From positions 1 to 64,000 of the forward strand of contig CBDCGX010000052.1 of assembly GCA_965216965.1 (NCBI GenBank): a DNA stretch of 64,000 nt, in the 5' to 3' direction. Both the position numbers and the translations under genes were made by a program. Numbering within the stretch: position 1 is the stretch's first letter; each line of letters starts with the position of its first letter. The stretch comes from CBDAKK01 sp965216965 (GTDB taxonomy: Bacteria; Spirochaetota; Spirochaetia; WTKD01; G963693115). Under the pieces are notes generated by a model that had not been told where the DNA came from, searched no databases, and worked only from the letters and a program-made list of their open reading frames with translations. Shown here in pieces: positions 9,959 through 20,077 of the stretch.

Positions 9959-10072
9959 GAAGTTATTATCAGTATATAAAAAAACGGAAGTGTTTTCTTA
10001 GTTATCAAATATAAATATACACATGGACATATTATATATTTCCCTTTGCGTACATGTAATAATAATTCTGTT

Positions 10073-11244
10073 ATGATAAACATATGGAGTCTTTGCTTAG
10101 AAATCTCTCATAAACGACTCACTCATAATTTACACGCATTACAAAAGCGATGCGGTACAAAAGTAAAAATTATGCTCATCAATAAAAGCAAATGCATATG
10201 GACATGGCATTGTAGAATGTGCAAAAACACTTGTACATGCGGGGTCTTCGTATCTTGGTGTATCTCATGTTTGCGAGGCCATTGAAATATGTGCTCATAA
10301 TACACTAAAAATCCCATTCATCTTATATGGCATGGCACAAAAAAAAAGAAATCTCCCTCGCATTCACAAACTCTTATCTTCTCTCAAAAACAGGATATTC
10401 TCTCATTGAGTTTTTTGTAGGAGACATTATATATCTTAAAGAAGTATCAAAGATAGCAAAAACATATAATTGCTCAGCAAGAGTCCATCTCAAATGCGAT
10501 ACGGGGATGGGGCGCTTAGGCACATTACCTAAAGATTTTTTTGCCCTTTACGACTATGCATATTCTCATAAAAATATAGAAATCATAGGGATATGCTCTC
10601 ACCTTAGTAATAGTGCAGACAATACAACCACCCAAAAACAATATGATTTATTTAATACAGTCATACAAGATAATATAGTAAAAACGACTTATTCTCAGAA
10701 GCAAACGGATATTTTATATCACATAGGGAACAGTGGTGTTATTCTTTGGAATATACAGTTTTTAAAAGAACTCGCTCGTCCCGGTCTCGCTTTATACGGA
10801 ATAAATCCCGAACCAAAGAGAAAAATCCCCTCATCTATATGTCTTAAACCCGTTATGCAATGCATTTCACACATCGCTACTATCCGCCACCTCCCTAAGG
10901 GACACTGTATATCGTACTTATCTACATATACCAAAAAACAAGGAGGTGTGATAGCAGTAATAGCTGCGGGATATGGAGATGGAATTCCTGTGTCTCTTAG
11001 CAACACAGGCACTGTTTGCATTAAAAGCACCTTATTCCCCATTATAGGAAGAATCTGCATGGATATGCTTATGGTAGATCTAGGAAAAAACAAACAAAAT
11101 ATACATAGGGGTGATACGGTAACACTGTGGGGAAATACTTATTTAAACGTAGAATCACAGGCAAAAAAGGCTGATACTATTTCTTATGAATTACTATGTA
11201 ATGTAGGAAACTCAACAAGAGCAAAATTCATTCATAAAAGATAG
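10073..11244 (+). CDS. alr: Alanine racemase, interrupted by two frameshifts
   Basis: PLP enzyme converting L-Ala to D-Ala for peptidoglycan. Reading from ATG 10073 gives MINIWSLCLEISHKRLTHNL, then after removing one A from 10184-10187 the PLP-lysine motif KANAYGHGIVECAK and SYLGVSHVCEAIEI. After removing one A from the A9 run 10339-10347 comes QKKEISLAF. The intact remainder has VHLKCDTGMGRLG, CSHLSNSAD, ARPGLALYGINP, the catalytic-Tyr segment AAGYGDGIPVSLSN and GRICMDMLMVDL. The corrected protein is a full-length racemase. Both indels are extra A in A runs. It is divergent from mnmE, with 114 nt between them. Confidence 0.85.
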
Positions 11245-11251
11245 CATTCAT

Positions 11252-12479
11252 TTATTCGCGTGCTTGAGCCTCTATAAAAAGACCATCCTCATCTTTACCA
11301 GGAAGCACATCTTGCTCTCCTCTCAGGCCACCTATTTTTCTAAGCTGAGGCAATACTCTTTTCTCTAATGAGCTACTAGCCTTATTAAAAGAGCCTACCG
11401 CTACATTAAGATGCTTTCCTAAAGAAGAAAAATGAGAATAAAATACTTGAACTCTTCCTATAAGATCCTTACTCGTTTTTGCTATATCTTCTGCATTTTT
11501 AGAAAGCTCAATCTGCATCCACCCATAAGAAATAACCTTTAAGAAGGCATACAAGGTAAATGGTCCAGCAACAATAACTTTGTGATCCATTGCTCTATCA
11601 ATTAAATCAGGATCATTTACAAACGATGCTTCCAATCCACTTTCATATGGCAAAAATAAAACCACTAACTGAGGAGCATTTTCAAACTGATCCCAATACG
11701 CCTTATTTGACAAGTCCTTTATATGATTACTAAGAGAGCGTCTATGTTCTTCTAATAATCGTACTTTTTCTTTCGGATCACTTGCTTTGCACGCATCTAA
11801 ATATGCACTCATAGGCACCTTTGCATCTACAGGAATAATTCCCTTCTTTGGAAGATGTATAATCATATCAGGTCGCCTTGCTACTCCTTCTGTTGTGAAT
11901 TTATTAAACCTGCTCATCAAAATCTATATGCTTTTGCATTCCTGACATCTCTACGATACGTCGCAATTGCATCTCGCCCCACTTTCCTCGAGTAACGTTA
12001 TCGGAACGAAGTACACTATCTAAATTCTTTGTAGTCGCTTGAAGATTTTGTGTAGACAATCTCAAATTGTTCATTTCTTTTCCAATCCCTGCCAATTGTG
12101 TTATAAGAGATGAATACGCTCCCGTACGAGATTTTTCTACCTCTCGTATGTGTCCCTCAAGTTTATGCATATCTTGCATAAGAGGATTAACCAGACCATA
12201 TAATTGCTCACGAGTTTGTTTAAGGTACATAGATGAATTATTTTGCAAAACATCTGCAGAAAGACTCTTAAAAAGAGGGAGCATTCTTTCTTCTATATTG
12301 CGAGATTGTTCTATAGTTTCTTCTGCAGAGGTTATACGTGTCTTTAGTTCTATATTTTTTTGTTGATACATATTAATTTTCTTCTGCAATACAAATACTG
12401 TAAGTAGCACAACTATAGTGCTAGTAATAATAAAAGTAATTATTATCGAGAATATAAGAATAGAAAAAGAAACTATCAT
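11252..12479 (-). CDS. rmuC: RmuC-family protein, interrupted by one frameshift
   Basis: The RmuC family is linked to limiting DNA rearrangement at inverted repeats; its C-terminal core resembles nucleases. The N-terminus is a membrane anchor (hydrophobic residues 1-32), followed by a long coiled coil (ELKTRITSAEETIEQSRN..) and the RmuC core: RGKWGEMQLRRIVEMSGMQKHIDF, then TTEGVARRPDMIIHLP, PVDAKVPMSAYLDA and PYESGLEASF. The frame changes between about 11903 and 11920, just before FNKFTTEG; removal of one base there restores one protein of about 407 residues. The exact base is not clear, and this indel is less obviously homopolymeric than the others. It is divergent from the trb operon. Confidence 0.8.
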
Positions 12480-12510
12480 TCTTATAAGTATACGACATTT
12501 ATTTTTTTTA

Positions 12511-12538
12511 TTGTAGATTTCTAGTAAAACAATATGAT
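12511..12538 (+). promoter_or_regulatory. Candidate promoter of the trb operon
   Basis: TTGTAG and TATGAT separated by 16 bases, in the 124-bp divergent gap between rmuC and trbB, 66 nt before the trbB ATG. It departs from consensus at both hexamers, so it is a weak candidate. Confidence 0.35.
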
Positions 12539-12603
12539 AAGATAAAAAGAAAAATCTTAAAATCTTAAATCAAATAACACATTCTCCATGTATAAATAAT
12601 TAC

Positions 12604-13522
12604 ATGTCAGAATCATACCTGCATATCATTAAAGAAGAACTTGACAACCCAGATGTAATAGAAATAATTGCAAATGCAGATGGAAAATTGTGGATTGAAA
12701 CGCATAAAAAAGGGATGTTTTTTACAGGGAAAACACTCAGGGCACAAGAGCGTGAGATTTTTCTCCGTATAGTGGCAAGTAAAAATAAAAAAAAACATAA
12801 CCCCAATTTCCCCTTCACTTTCTGCAAAAATATATGAATATAATGCCCGACTACAAGGAGAGATATGTCCCATCGTTTCTGCACCAGTTTTTACAATTAG
12901 AAAACCAACAAAACATATAATTACCCTGCAAGAATATGTAGATGCACATATTATACCTCAAGATATCTCGGATTTTCTTAAAAAAGAATTTTTACAACAT
13001 AAAACAATAATCATAAGTGGAGGAACACAGTCTGGAAAAACACGCCTGGCAAATGCATTTTTAAATTTGCTAAAAGGAAGTTCCGAAAGGATATATGTTA
13101 TAGAAGACACCCCCGAACTCATATGCGAAGCATCTAATAACGTATGCATGCTTGTAAATGATATTTACACCTATCAGGATGCGGTAAAATCAAGTCTAAG
13201 GCATCGACCCGACAGAATTATTGTAGGAGAAGTAAGAGATCGCTCTGCCCTTGATCTGCTTAAAGCATGGAATACGGGACATCCCGGTGGCATAGCTACC
13301 ATACATGCAAATACTGCTCTTAGCACTTGTAATAGACTTATTCAACTTGTAGAAGAAGCAGTTGTTCGTTGTCCCATTGAACTTATAAGCGAAGCAATAG
13401 ATTATGTAATTCACATTACAAAAGATAAAAAATCCCCCGCAGGACGAAGAATAACAAAAATCTTACAGTATTTTGGATGCAATACAAAAGATGGAGTTAT
13501 AAATATAAAAGAAATTTTTTAA
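12604..13522 (+). CDS. trbB: Conjugal transfer ATPase TrbB (VirB11 type), one frameshift
   Basis: Hexameric traffic ATPase that powers the type IV secretion channel at the inner-membrane face. After a frame change in the A9 run at 12787-12795 (one A extra; TPISPSLSAKIYEYN continues), the core shows Walker A GGTQSGKTRLANA, the Asp box EDTPEL, the arginine/Walker B segment RHRPDRIIVGEVRD and the His box AWNTGHPGGIATIHAN, which is typical of TrbB rather than generic secretion ATPases. With the shift corrected it is about 305 residues, the normal length. It is first gene of the operon, and its stop lies within the ribosome site of trbC. Confidence 0.9.
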
Positions 13523-13529
13523 AGGAGGT
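13521..13529 (+). promoter_or_regulatory. Strong ribosome-binding site of trbC
   Basis: AAAGGAGGT, full complement to the 16S tail, 4 nt before the trbC ATG at 13534. It sets the start 57 nt inside the longer open frame and suggests high expression of the pilin relative to its neighbours. Confidence 0.8.
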
Positions 13530-13533
13530 TTAT

Positions 13534-13827
13534 ATGAAAAAAATATATTTTTTTCTATTATTTTATTTTCTAGAAACCATGAGTTATGCTTCAACCGAAG
13601 AGAGCATGCCGTGGGACACCACATTATCTAAGGTGGTAGATGCCATATCGGGTCCAACTGCAAGGATTATTGGAGTGGGGTCAGTTCTCATATTGGGAGC
13701 AGGGTTCTTACTTACCGAAGGCGGCACCCCTAAAAATAAGGTATTTGGAGTTTTAGTAGGATTAAGCATAATGTTTAATGCATCGTGGATTGTTACCGCG
13801 TTTTTTGGTGCAGGGGCACTGTTATAA
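13534..13827 (+). CDS. trbC: Conjugal pilin TrbC (VirB2 family)
   Basis: 97 residues. A signal peptide (MKKIYFFLLFYFLETMSYAS) is followed by a short polar segment (TEESMPWD) and two hydrophobic helices (IIGVGSVLILGAGFLLTEGG and FGVLVGLSIMFNASWIVTAFFGAG), the plan of TrbC/VirB2 pilins that are processed and assembled into the transfer pilus. The GGTPKN loop between the helices is typical. It lies between trbB and trbD, with 2 nt to the latter. Whether it is cyclised as in RP4 cannot be read, since no TraF-like peptidase is in the window. Confidence 0.85.
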   Translation: MKKIYFFLLFYFLETMSYASTEESMPWDTTLSKVVDAISGPTARIIGVGSVLILGAGFLLTEGGTPKNKVFGVLVGLSIMFNASWIVTAFFGAGALL

Positions 13828-13829
13828 TT

Positions 13830-14060
13830 ATGATTGTCTATAAAGCACTGCTCAAACCTGTTCTTATTTTTGGAATATCATATAGAGCATTTTATGGTGG
13901 CTTCTTTATAACATTTGGTCTCTTCATGGGAACACTCAATTTACTTATTCCTATTCTCGCAATACTCATATACATTATAGTGCGATATGTTACTCAACAA
14001 GATTATGATTTTTTTTCAGTGCTCAAACGAAGCTGGCATTATAAGGAAAGAATTTCATAA
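13830..14060 (+). CDS. trbD: TrbD (VirB3 family) membrane protein
   Basis: 76 residues from ATG 13830, with RPVLIFG-type N-terminus (KPVLIFGISYRAFYGGF) and one long or two close hydrophobic helices, then a polar tail (YVTQQDYDFFSVLKRSW). VirB3/TrbD proteins sit in the inner membrane and pair with the VirB4-type ATPase. Its stop overlaps the trbE start by one base (TAATG), supporting coupled translation. Confidence 0.85.
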   Translation: MIVYKALLKPVLIFGISYRAFYGGFFITFGLFMGTLNLLIPILAILIYIIVRYVTQQDYDFFSVLKRSWHYKERIS

Positions 14061-16354
14061 TGGTATTTCTAAAAGAACACAGAACCACAATTCAATACTA
14101 TCACGACGAGCTACACTATGCCGGTCTTTTTGCACCCCATATTATGGCACTAAAGGACGGAGGATTTCTTGCAAGTTTATTATACCTTCCAAAAGATTTT
14201 CAGTGTATTACTGAAGATGAGATTATTTATAGCATTAGACAAATACAAAATGCTCTTGATATGTTAGAAAAAAACTGGACTATACAATTTGATCTCCATA
14301 GGTCACCTATTACTGTAAATCGAAAAAACATTTTTTCAAACCCTCTTGCAAGAGCATTTGAAGAAGAAAAGAAAAAAACTGCTCATTCCTACTATGGAAT
14401 AACATTTTTTATAAACATATATTGGCGCATTCCACATAAATACTCAAACTGGATTAACACATTATTTTATAAAAAATATGACGAGATGCAATCTGATAAA
14501 GATAATTTATTATTTTTCTCAAAAAAAATAGAAGAGTTTCATCAAATCATATCATCAGCATTCTTATTTTCATATTTTTTGAAAGATTCAGATTTCCTCA
14601 GTTATTTACATAGTTGTACGTCTCTAAAATATCACAAACTATTGATGCCAAACATTCCTTTTTATATAGATTCAATTCTAGATGATGTTGAAATATCAAC
14701 CGAGTATCCTATACAAATAGATGATACCTATGTAAATGTAATTCATATTAACGATTACCCAGCATTCACTCATATAAACATGTTAAAATCTCTTGAACAT
14801 CTTCCTTTCGCCTTTAGATACTCAAGTAGATTTATAGCTCTCGGGAGAGAAGATGCTATAAAAGAACTCAATAAATATCGTGCTCGATTTTTTTCAAAAA
14901 GGAAGGGGATGTTACAGACATTACAAGAACAACAAGGAACTGTCACCCTTGATAATACCGAGGAACTCGCACGAGTAGGGCAAATTGATGACGCACTTGA
15001 ACGAGTTGGGAAAGATGAATTTTCTTTTGGATTTCTTACTTCAAAAATAATTATATATGACAAAGACTTTATTGCCCTAAAACAAAAAACCGATTATATA
15101 TGTCAAGCAATTGCATCAGAAGGTTTTTCAAGTAAACAAGAAACATTTAATGCTTTTGACGCATTCTTAGGCACCCATCCAGGAAATGTATATTCCGATA
15201 TAAGAAGACCGCTTATGCAAACAAAGAGCCTCTCCCATATGATTCTTGCATGTTATCCTTGGCAAGGAGAAAAAGAAAACATTCATTTTAAAAAAGAATT
15301 TAATAGTGGTGATTACCACATGCTATGTACTACAGAAGGCAATAATATATTCTATTTCAATCTAAACGTACAAGATGTAGGACATACTTTTATAGCAGGA
15401 CCTACAGGATCAGGAAAATCAACCCTTCTATGTTCAATGGCTATCCAGTTTTTTAGATATGATAATGCGAAGGTAATTATTTTTGATAAAGATAAGTCTG
15501 CTTATAAACTTGTACAAGGATTACAAGGGATACAATATGTTCCGGGCGAAAAAGACAGTCCTTTTAGTTTTCAACCTCTCCGATACATTCATACTCAAGA
15601 AGGATTTTTATTTGCCTGTGACTTTATTAAAACAATCTTAGAGCTAAAAAACATACACATAAATCTAAGCATCGAAAAAGAAATAAGTAAAACTCTTGAA
15701 CTATTAAAAACATTTACTCCTAACGATAGAACAATCACAAATTATACTATGTTATTACAAGACGAACATTCTGATACCCCCCTGCAAAGCACCCTCCTTT
15801 TTTATTCTTCAAAAGGACCGTGGGGTTTTTTATTTGATGGAAACACAGAAAATATAAATACAGCCAAACTTTGCCTATTTGAAATGTCAGAAATCATGAA
15901 ATACAAACCCGATGTTATTATTCCTTCGCTTCTTTATTTATTCTATATAATAGAAAAAAACATTGGCTCTCATCCAACCCTCATGATAATTGACGAGGCT
16001 TGGCTCTTTTTACAAAATTCCATTTTTGCTCACAGAATAGAATCGTGGCTTAAAACACTAAGAAAAAAACATGTATATGTAGTGTTTGCCACACAGGAAC
16101 TTGCAGATGTCACTAACAGTAAAATAGTAGATTCAATTATAGGAAATTGTAAAACGAAAATTTTCCTTCCAAACCCTGCAGCACAATCAAACCAAGAGCT
16201 CTACCTTCGCTTTGGTCTTGTAGAAAAAGATATACACGTCATTAGCAACGCAAGGCAAAAATGCGATTATTTTTATTGTTCCGAACTAGGAAAACGTTTA
16301 TTTAGTCTTGCCCTTACTGAAAAACAATTAGAAATAATCAAAGAGGGTACATAA
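14060..16354 (+). CDS. trbE: Conjugal transfer ATPase TrbE (VirB4 family)
   Basis: 764 residues, the largest ATPase of the secretion channel. The N-terminal half (to about residue 420) is the membrane-associated VirB4 domain beginning EHRTTIQYYHDELHYAGLFAP. The C-terminal motor has Walker A AGPTGSGKSTLL (about 446-455), an IIFDKDKSAYKLV strand, Walker B LMIIDEAWLFL (about 640-650) and the arginine-side motif FATQELADV. Length is slightly below plasmid TrbE (about 820-850). It is in frame and unbroken despite many A runs. Its stop and the trbJ ATG are adjacent. Confidence 0.92.
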   Translation: MVFLKEHRTTIQYYHDELHYAGLFAPHIMALKDGGFLASLLYLPKDFQCITEDEIIYSIRQIQNALDMLEKNWTIQFDLHRSPITVNRKNIFSNPLARAFEEEKKKTAHSYYGITFFINIYWRIPHKYSNWINTLFYKKYDEMQSDKDNLLFFSKKIEEFHQIISSAFLFSYFLKDSDFLSYLHSCTSLKYHKLLMPNIPFYIDSILDDVEISTEYPIQIDDTYVNVIHINDYPAFTHINMLKSLEHLPFAFRYSSRFIALGREDAIKELNKYRARFFSKRKGMLQTLQEQQGTVTLDNTEELARVGQIDDALERVGKDEFSFGFLTSKIIIYDKDFIALKQKTDYICQAIASEGFSSKQETFNAFDAFLGTHPGNVYSDIRRPLMQTKSLSHMILACYPWQGEKENIHFKKEFNSGDYHMLCTTEGNNIFYFNLNVQDVGHTFIAGPTGSGKSTLLCSMAIQFFRYDNAKVIIFDKDKSAYKLVQGLQGIQYVPGEKDSPFSFQPLRYIHTQEGFLFACDFIKTILELKNIHINLSIEKEISKTLELLKTFTPNDRTITNYTMLLQDEHSDTPLQSTLLFYSSKGPWGFLFDGNTENINTAKLCLFEMSEIMKYKPDVIIPSLLYLFYIIEKNIGSHPTLMIIDEAWLFLQNSIFAHRIESWLKTLRKKHVYVVFATQELADVTNSKIVDSIIGNCKTKIFLPNPAAQSNQELYLRFGLVEKDIHVISNARQKCDYFYCSELGKRLFSLALTEKQLEIIKEGT

Positions 16355-17251
16355 ATGAATTATATAACCAAGATATATTTACACATACATACAATATTTC
16401 TCAAAATATACTTTCCAATTGTATGCATGGGAATATTATTAATACATTTAGAAAAAGGATATGCTCTCATGCCAGTGGAAGTATTAACAGACAGTCCTTT
16501 CACAATAGTAAATACTATTCTCAACGTTGAAAAATATATGAAAATGATAAGAAATGGGATGAAAACAATTGAATTACAAATTAAAAATCTAGAAACACTT
16601 AATGAAAAAGATTTATATTCATTTTTAGAGTTTACACAGTTTCAAGATGATGCTCTCAAAGAAATACTACAACTTATTGATAGTAATTCGATTATAGGTT
16701 CTTTCTCTTCAGGATTGTCTAAAGCACAAGAGAATTTATCTCAAATAAACGATATGTTTTCAGAAGAATATATTAATAAAAAAGAAATGTTTGAAAAATG
16801 GATAGAAGATTTTAAAAATGGAATTATAAAAAGCAAAATAATACAAAAGGGTATTTCAGATATGAATACCATGATGTCTCAAATTACAGAAACAGTGTAC
16901 GCTTCACAATATTTTGTAAATAACATTATAAAACGGAAAAGAACATTAGAAAATATTATCAACAATTCCATGTTTGCTAATAGTCCCATACAACAATCCC
17001 AACTCATAACAGAAGTATTATCGCTTCTTTCTTCACAAACAGAAGATCTTATACAACTGAGAATTAATGAGAATATTGTAAAAGCAAACATACAGCAATA
17101 CACAGATATCGCTCAAGAATTCTTGCAAGAAAAAAGCAAACAAATGATACAAGGTGTAAGTAAAATACCACTCGCCCGTCCAAATATTAATTATGAAGAT
17201 GACATGGATTTTTATAAAAAGACTTTGAGGAGATATTTATACAATGAATAA
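16355..17251 (+). CDS. trbJ: TrbJ (VirB5-like) periplasmic pilus component
   Basis: 298 residues. A hydrophobic N-terminal segment (about residues 15-32, IYFPIVCMGILLIHL) serves as signal or anchor, ending near YALMPVEVLTDSP. A mostly helical body rich in Q, N, K and E follows (QDDALKEILQLIDSN, VYASQYFVNNIIKRKRTLENII), as in TrbJ/VirB5 minor pilus proteins. Assignment rests mainly on position between trbE and trbL plus the helical pattern. It overlaps trbL by 8 bases. Confidence 0.8.
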   Translation: MNYITKIYLHIHTIFLKIYFPIVCMGILLIHLEKGYALMPVEVLTDSPFTIVNTILNVEKYMKMIRNGMKTIELQIKNLETLNEKDLYSFLEFTQFQDDALKEILQLIDSNSIIGSFSSGLSKAQENLSQINDMFSEEYINKKEMFEKWIEDFKNGIIKSKIIQKGISDMNTMMSQITETVYASQYFVNNIIKRKRTLENIINNSMFANSPIQQSQLITEVLSLLSSQTEDLIQLRINENIVKANIQQYTDIAQEFLQEKSKQMIQGVSKIPLARPNINYEDDMDFYKKTLRRYLYNE

Positions 17252-18455
17252 AATATTTATATCCTCCATAGGATTTCTCTTTGATATCCCCTATAAACTT
17301 ATACAATATATACATTCTCAAATAAATCTTGCATACACAATAATAGCACCCCTTACATATACTTTGTTAAGTCTTGAAATAGCAACCATTGGAATTCTGA
17401 TGGTGACTCATACCATTAGTAATGCCAATCAGATATTATTGCGAACATTAAAACTTTCAATCCTTTTTTATGTTGTTACTCACATAGATGTCATCGCAAG
17501 TGCACTTGTTCTAGGATTTAGAGTTGTTGCCGAGAGACTAACTCCTGATATAAAATTAGAACACATTTTTAGTAATCCTGAAGAAATGTTTAGAAGTCTT
17601 ATAGAAAAGTTCATAACTCCAGTAAAAGAAGAAATTAGAAGATTACAAGAGGATAATTATAACGCCTTTAGTGGATTTAAAAATATTGTAGAAAACATAC
17701 AAAACTTTTTAGTACTTAAAGGAAAAGTTATTATGATGAGCGTCCTTTTTTTGGGGATGTTCATACTCTTTACATTTATGGTGATACAAATATTATTAGC
17801 AAAGCTTGAGTTTTCTATAGTTATGTTCTTTTCTATATTACTTGCCCCTTTTATGCTTAATGAAAAGCTAAAATTCTTATCTGACAACATATTTAGAGCA
17901 ACATTTAACACAGCACTTAAAATAGGAATGTCTTATTTTCTAATAGGCATTACGTATTGGATGCTACAAAAAGAAGATTTTGTAAGTTTGATACAAGACT
18001 TTAATCTTGAAACTCTTGTATCAATATTACTCTATTGTTTTATAGGCGTATATCTTGCAATCTATGGTCCAAAAATAGCACTTACGCTTACAAGTGGAAC
18101 GCCTCAACTCGGAGCAACACAAATGATACAAATGGCAAGCCAAATGTCTACCACCGTAGCAGCAATACGGTACCTCGGAAAAAACACACAAAATAACCTT
18201 ACATCAAATCAAGATAGCAAAAAAGGTTCCACAGAAAATGATTCTCACAAAATGAAAGAAAAAAGCGGCTCTCAAAATCCACACAAAACTGCATTCTCAA
18301 ACCATTCTCAAGCATATTCAAGTTCTCACGATGCATCTCATCCAAAAAACAAAGGCATAGAATCTGCTAGCGAAGGGTTACAAAAACCAAATGAAACAAT
18401 GAAAGGCAATTTTAAAGATATGTTTGATACAAATTTTGATAGTGGAGGTTTTTAA
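17244..18455 (+). CDS. trbL: TrbL (VirB6 family) polytopic inner-membrane protein
   Basis: 403 residues with five to seven hydrophobic helices, including LTYTLLSLEIATIGILMV, VIMMSVLFLGMFILFTFMV, FSIVMFFSILLAPFML and IGMSYFLIGITYWML, then VSILLYCFIGVYLAIYG. The LEFSIVMFFSILLAPFML block matches the TrbL/VirB6 core, the inner-membrane part of the translocation path. From about residue 310 to the end there is a hydrophilic low-complexity tail rich in S, H, K, N and Q, probably cytoplasmic. The position between trbJ and trbF is canonical. Confidence 0.85.
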   Translation: MNKIFISSIGFLFDIPYKLIQYIHSQINLAYTIIAPLTYTLLSLEIATIGILMVTHTISNANQILLRTLKLSILFYVVTHIDVIASALVLGFRVVAERLTPDIKLEHIFSNPEEMFRSLIEKFITPVKEEIRRLQEDNYNAFSGFKNIVENIQNFLVLKGKVIMMSVLFLGMFILFTFMVIQILLAKLEFSIVMFFSILLAPFMLNEKLKFLSDNIFRATFNTALKIGMSYFLIGITYWMLQKEDFVSLIQDFNLETLVSILLYCFIGVYLAIYGPKIALTLTSGTPQLGATQMIQMASQMSTTVAAIRYLGKNTQNNLTSNQDSKKGSTENDSHKMKEKSGSQNPHKTAFSNHSQAYSSSHDASHPKNKGIESASEGLQKPNETMKGNFKDMFDTNFDSGGF

Positions 18456-18463
18456 AGCAAAAT

Positions 18464-19150
18464 ATGTCTATTACAAAAAATTTCAAAGCCAATGGCCAAT
18501 TGCATACTCCCTATCAAAAAGCCCATCAAGCATGGGACGATCGCATTGGATCGGCATCACAAAGAGCACATGTGATGAGTATTTTTTCATTTTTATGTGC
18601 CATTATAGCAATTATTAGTAGTTCAAGTGCATTGTTTCTAATAAAGAAACCAAAAATAATACCATATATTATTGAATTGGATTACAAGGGAAAACCAATC
18701 AACTATGGTCGCATGCTTGAAACAACATATAATTACACACCAACACTCGTAACAATACGATATCATATTAATCAATTTGTAATAAATTTCCGGGAAATAT
18801 CGAGCGATATTGTTGTAATAAAAAAGAACGGTCGTAATGCCTACAATATGGTAACACCAAGAGGAGCTGCCATACTTACAAAATATTTACGAAACGAAAA
18901 CCCACTAAAAATGTATACCGATATAACCCGTGATGTGAAATTTATAAATTTTTTAGAAATCTCAAACAACTCTTATACTGCCACATGGAAAGAAATAACA
19001 TATAACCTTGCAGGAGAAGAAATAAACGATAGTACATTTAGAGGGACTTTTGTAATAACGATAAAAAAAGACATTACTGAAGAAGAGTTATTCAAAAACC
19101 CAGCCTCATTATATATAGACACTTTTGTCTTTGCAAAGGATATAAAATGA
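18464..19150 (+). CDS. trbF: TrbF (VirB8 family) channel assembly protein
   Basis: 228 residues: a short cytoplasmic N-terminus with the TrbF-type YQKAHQAWDDRIGSASQRAH, one membrane helix (about 37-60), then a periplasmic NTF2-like domain (IPYIIELDYKGKP.. TATWKEITYNLAGEE.. FRGTFVITI). VirB8 proteins dimerise in the periplasm and nucleate assembly. It overlaps trbG by 4 bases (ATGA). Confidence 0.9.
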   Translation: MSITKNFKANGQLHTPYQKAHQAWDDRIGSASQRAHVMSIFSFLCAIIAIISSSSALFLIKKPKIIPYIIELDYKGKPINYGRMLETTYNYTPTLVTIRYHINQFVINFREISSDIVVIKKNGRNAYNMVTPRGAAILTKYLRNENPLKMYTDITRDVKFINFLEISNNSYTATWKEITYNLAGEEINDSTFRGTFVITIKKDITEEELFKNPASLYIDTFVFAKDIK

Positions 19151-20076
19151 AATTATACATATTGTTCATTACATTATTAATCATATTCTCCTCGTGTGCA
19201 ACCACAAAAACTATAGACATAAATAAAAACATAAATCCTTCTACAATTAAGACTGACTTTGAAAACAAAAATGATTCTGATCAACCACAAGATACTCCAC
19301 TTACATACAATACAATTTATAATGAAAACATTTCTCCCTCTTCTCCTCAATCACCAAAACAAAACATTCAAGAACAACTTAAAAAAGCATTAGCAAAATT
19401 TAGTGTAAAAAAAGGGAAAGTATTATATAACTTTTACCCCGAAATGATTTATCTCATTCTTACATCAAAAGGGAAAATCACAGATATATCACTTGAAGCA
19501 AGAGAAACTGTAAAAAGCACTCCTGTTATAGGAGATCAAGTTGGATGGAATATAGGAACAGGAACAAGCGGTTCAAAAAAGGGTGAAATAACCCATATTT
19601 ATATTCGCCCCGATGATATCATCAAAGAAACAAACCTTATTATAAATACAAACAAAAGAGTATACAGGTTTATCCTCCAATCATCTCAATATACATATAT
19701 GGCAAGTGTGGAATTCTTATATCCTTTGCAAACAATTCTAAAAGAAAAAACGCAAGAAGAAATTGATAAAAATGTGAAAATAAATTTAAATCAAATACAT
19801 TTTGGATACAGTGTAATATATACAGGGAAAAAATATAAAATGCCTTTTTGGGTACCAGATAGAGTTTTTGATGATAGTGAAAAAACATTCATATACATTC
19901 CAAATATAACAAAGATACCCTCTCTCCCAATAATTTTCGCAATATTAAACAAACAAACAGAAATTATAAATTACCGCATTCGTGGAAACTACCTAATTAT
20001 TGATGGAGTGTTTCAGAAATTTATTATGTCAGAAGACATAGACAAAAAAGGAAAAATACTTATACAGAAAGAATAA
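19147..20076 (+). CDS. trbG: TrbG (VirB9 family), here a lipoprotein
   Basis: 309 residues. Signal peptide with lipobox IFSSC (Cys about residue 17), then a Ser/Pro/Gln-rich linker and the VirB9 N-domain: YLILTSKGKITDISLEARET, GDQVGWNIGTG, THIYIRPDD, TNLIINTNKRVYRFIL. A C-terminal domain (FWVPDRVFDDSEKTFIYIP, NYRIRGNYLIIDGVFQKF) matches the outer-membrane-interacting part. In many Vir systems lipidation is on VirB7; here TrbG itself carries the Cys and no separate VirB7 was seen. Partner of TrbI in the core complex. Confidence 0.9.
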   Translation: MKLYILFITLLIIFSSCATTKTIDINKNINPSTIKTDFENKNDSDQPQDTPLTYNTIYNENISPSSPQSPKQNIQEQLKKALAKFSVKKGKVLYNFYPEMIYLILTSKGKITDISLEARETVKSTPVIGDQVGWNIGTGTSGSKKGEITHIYIRPDDIIKETNLIINTNKRVYRFILQSSQYTYMASVEFLYPLQTILKEKTQEEIDKNVKINLNQIHFGYSVIYTGKKYKMPFWVPDRVFDDSEKTFIYIPNITKIPSLPIIFAILNKQTEIINYRIRGNYLIIDGVFQKFIMSEDIDKKGKILIQKE

Positions 20077-20077
20077 T

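Noticed and set aside
12600..12884. Open frames on the minus strand opposite trbB
   Set aside because: They are shadows of the trbB frameshift region, and have no family marks.
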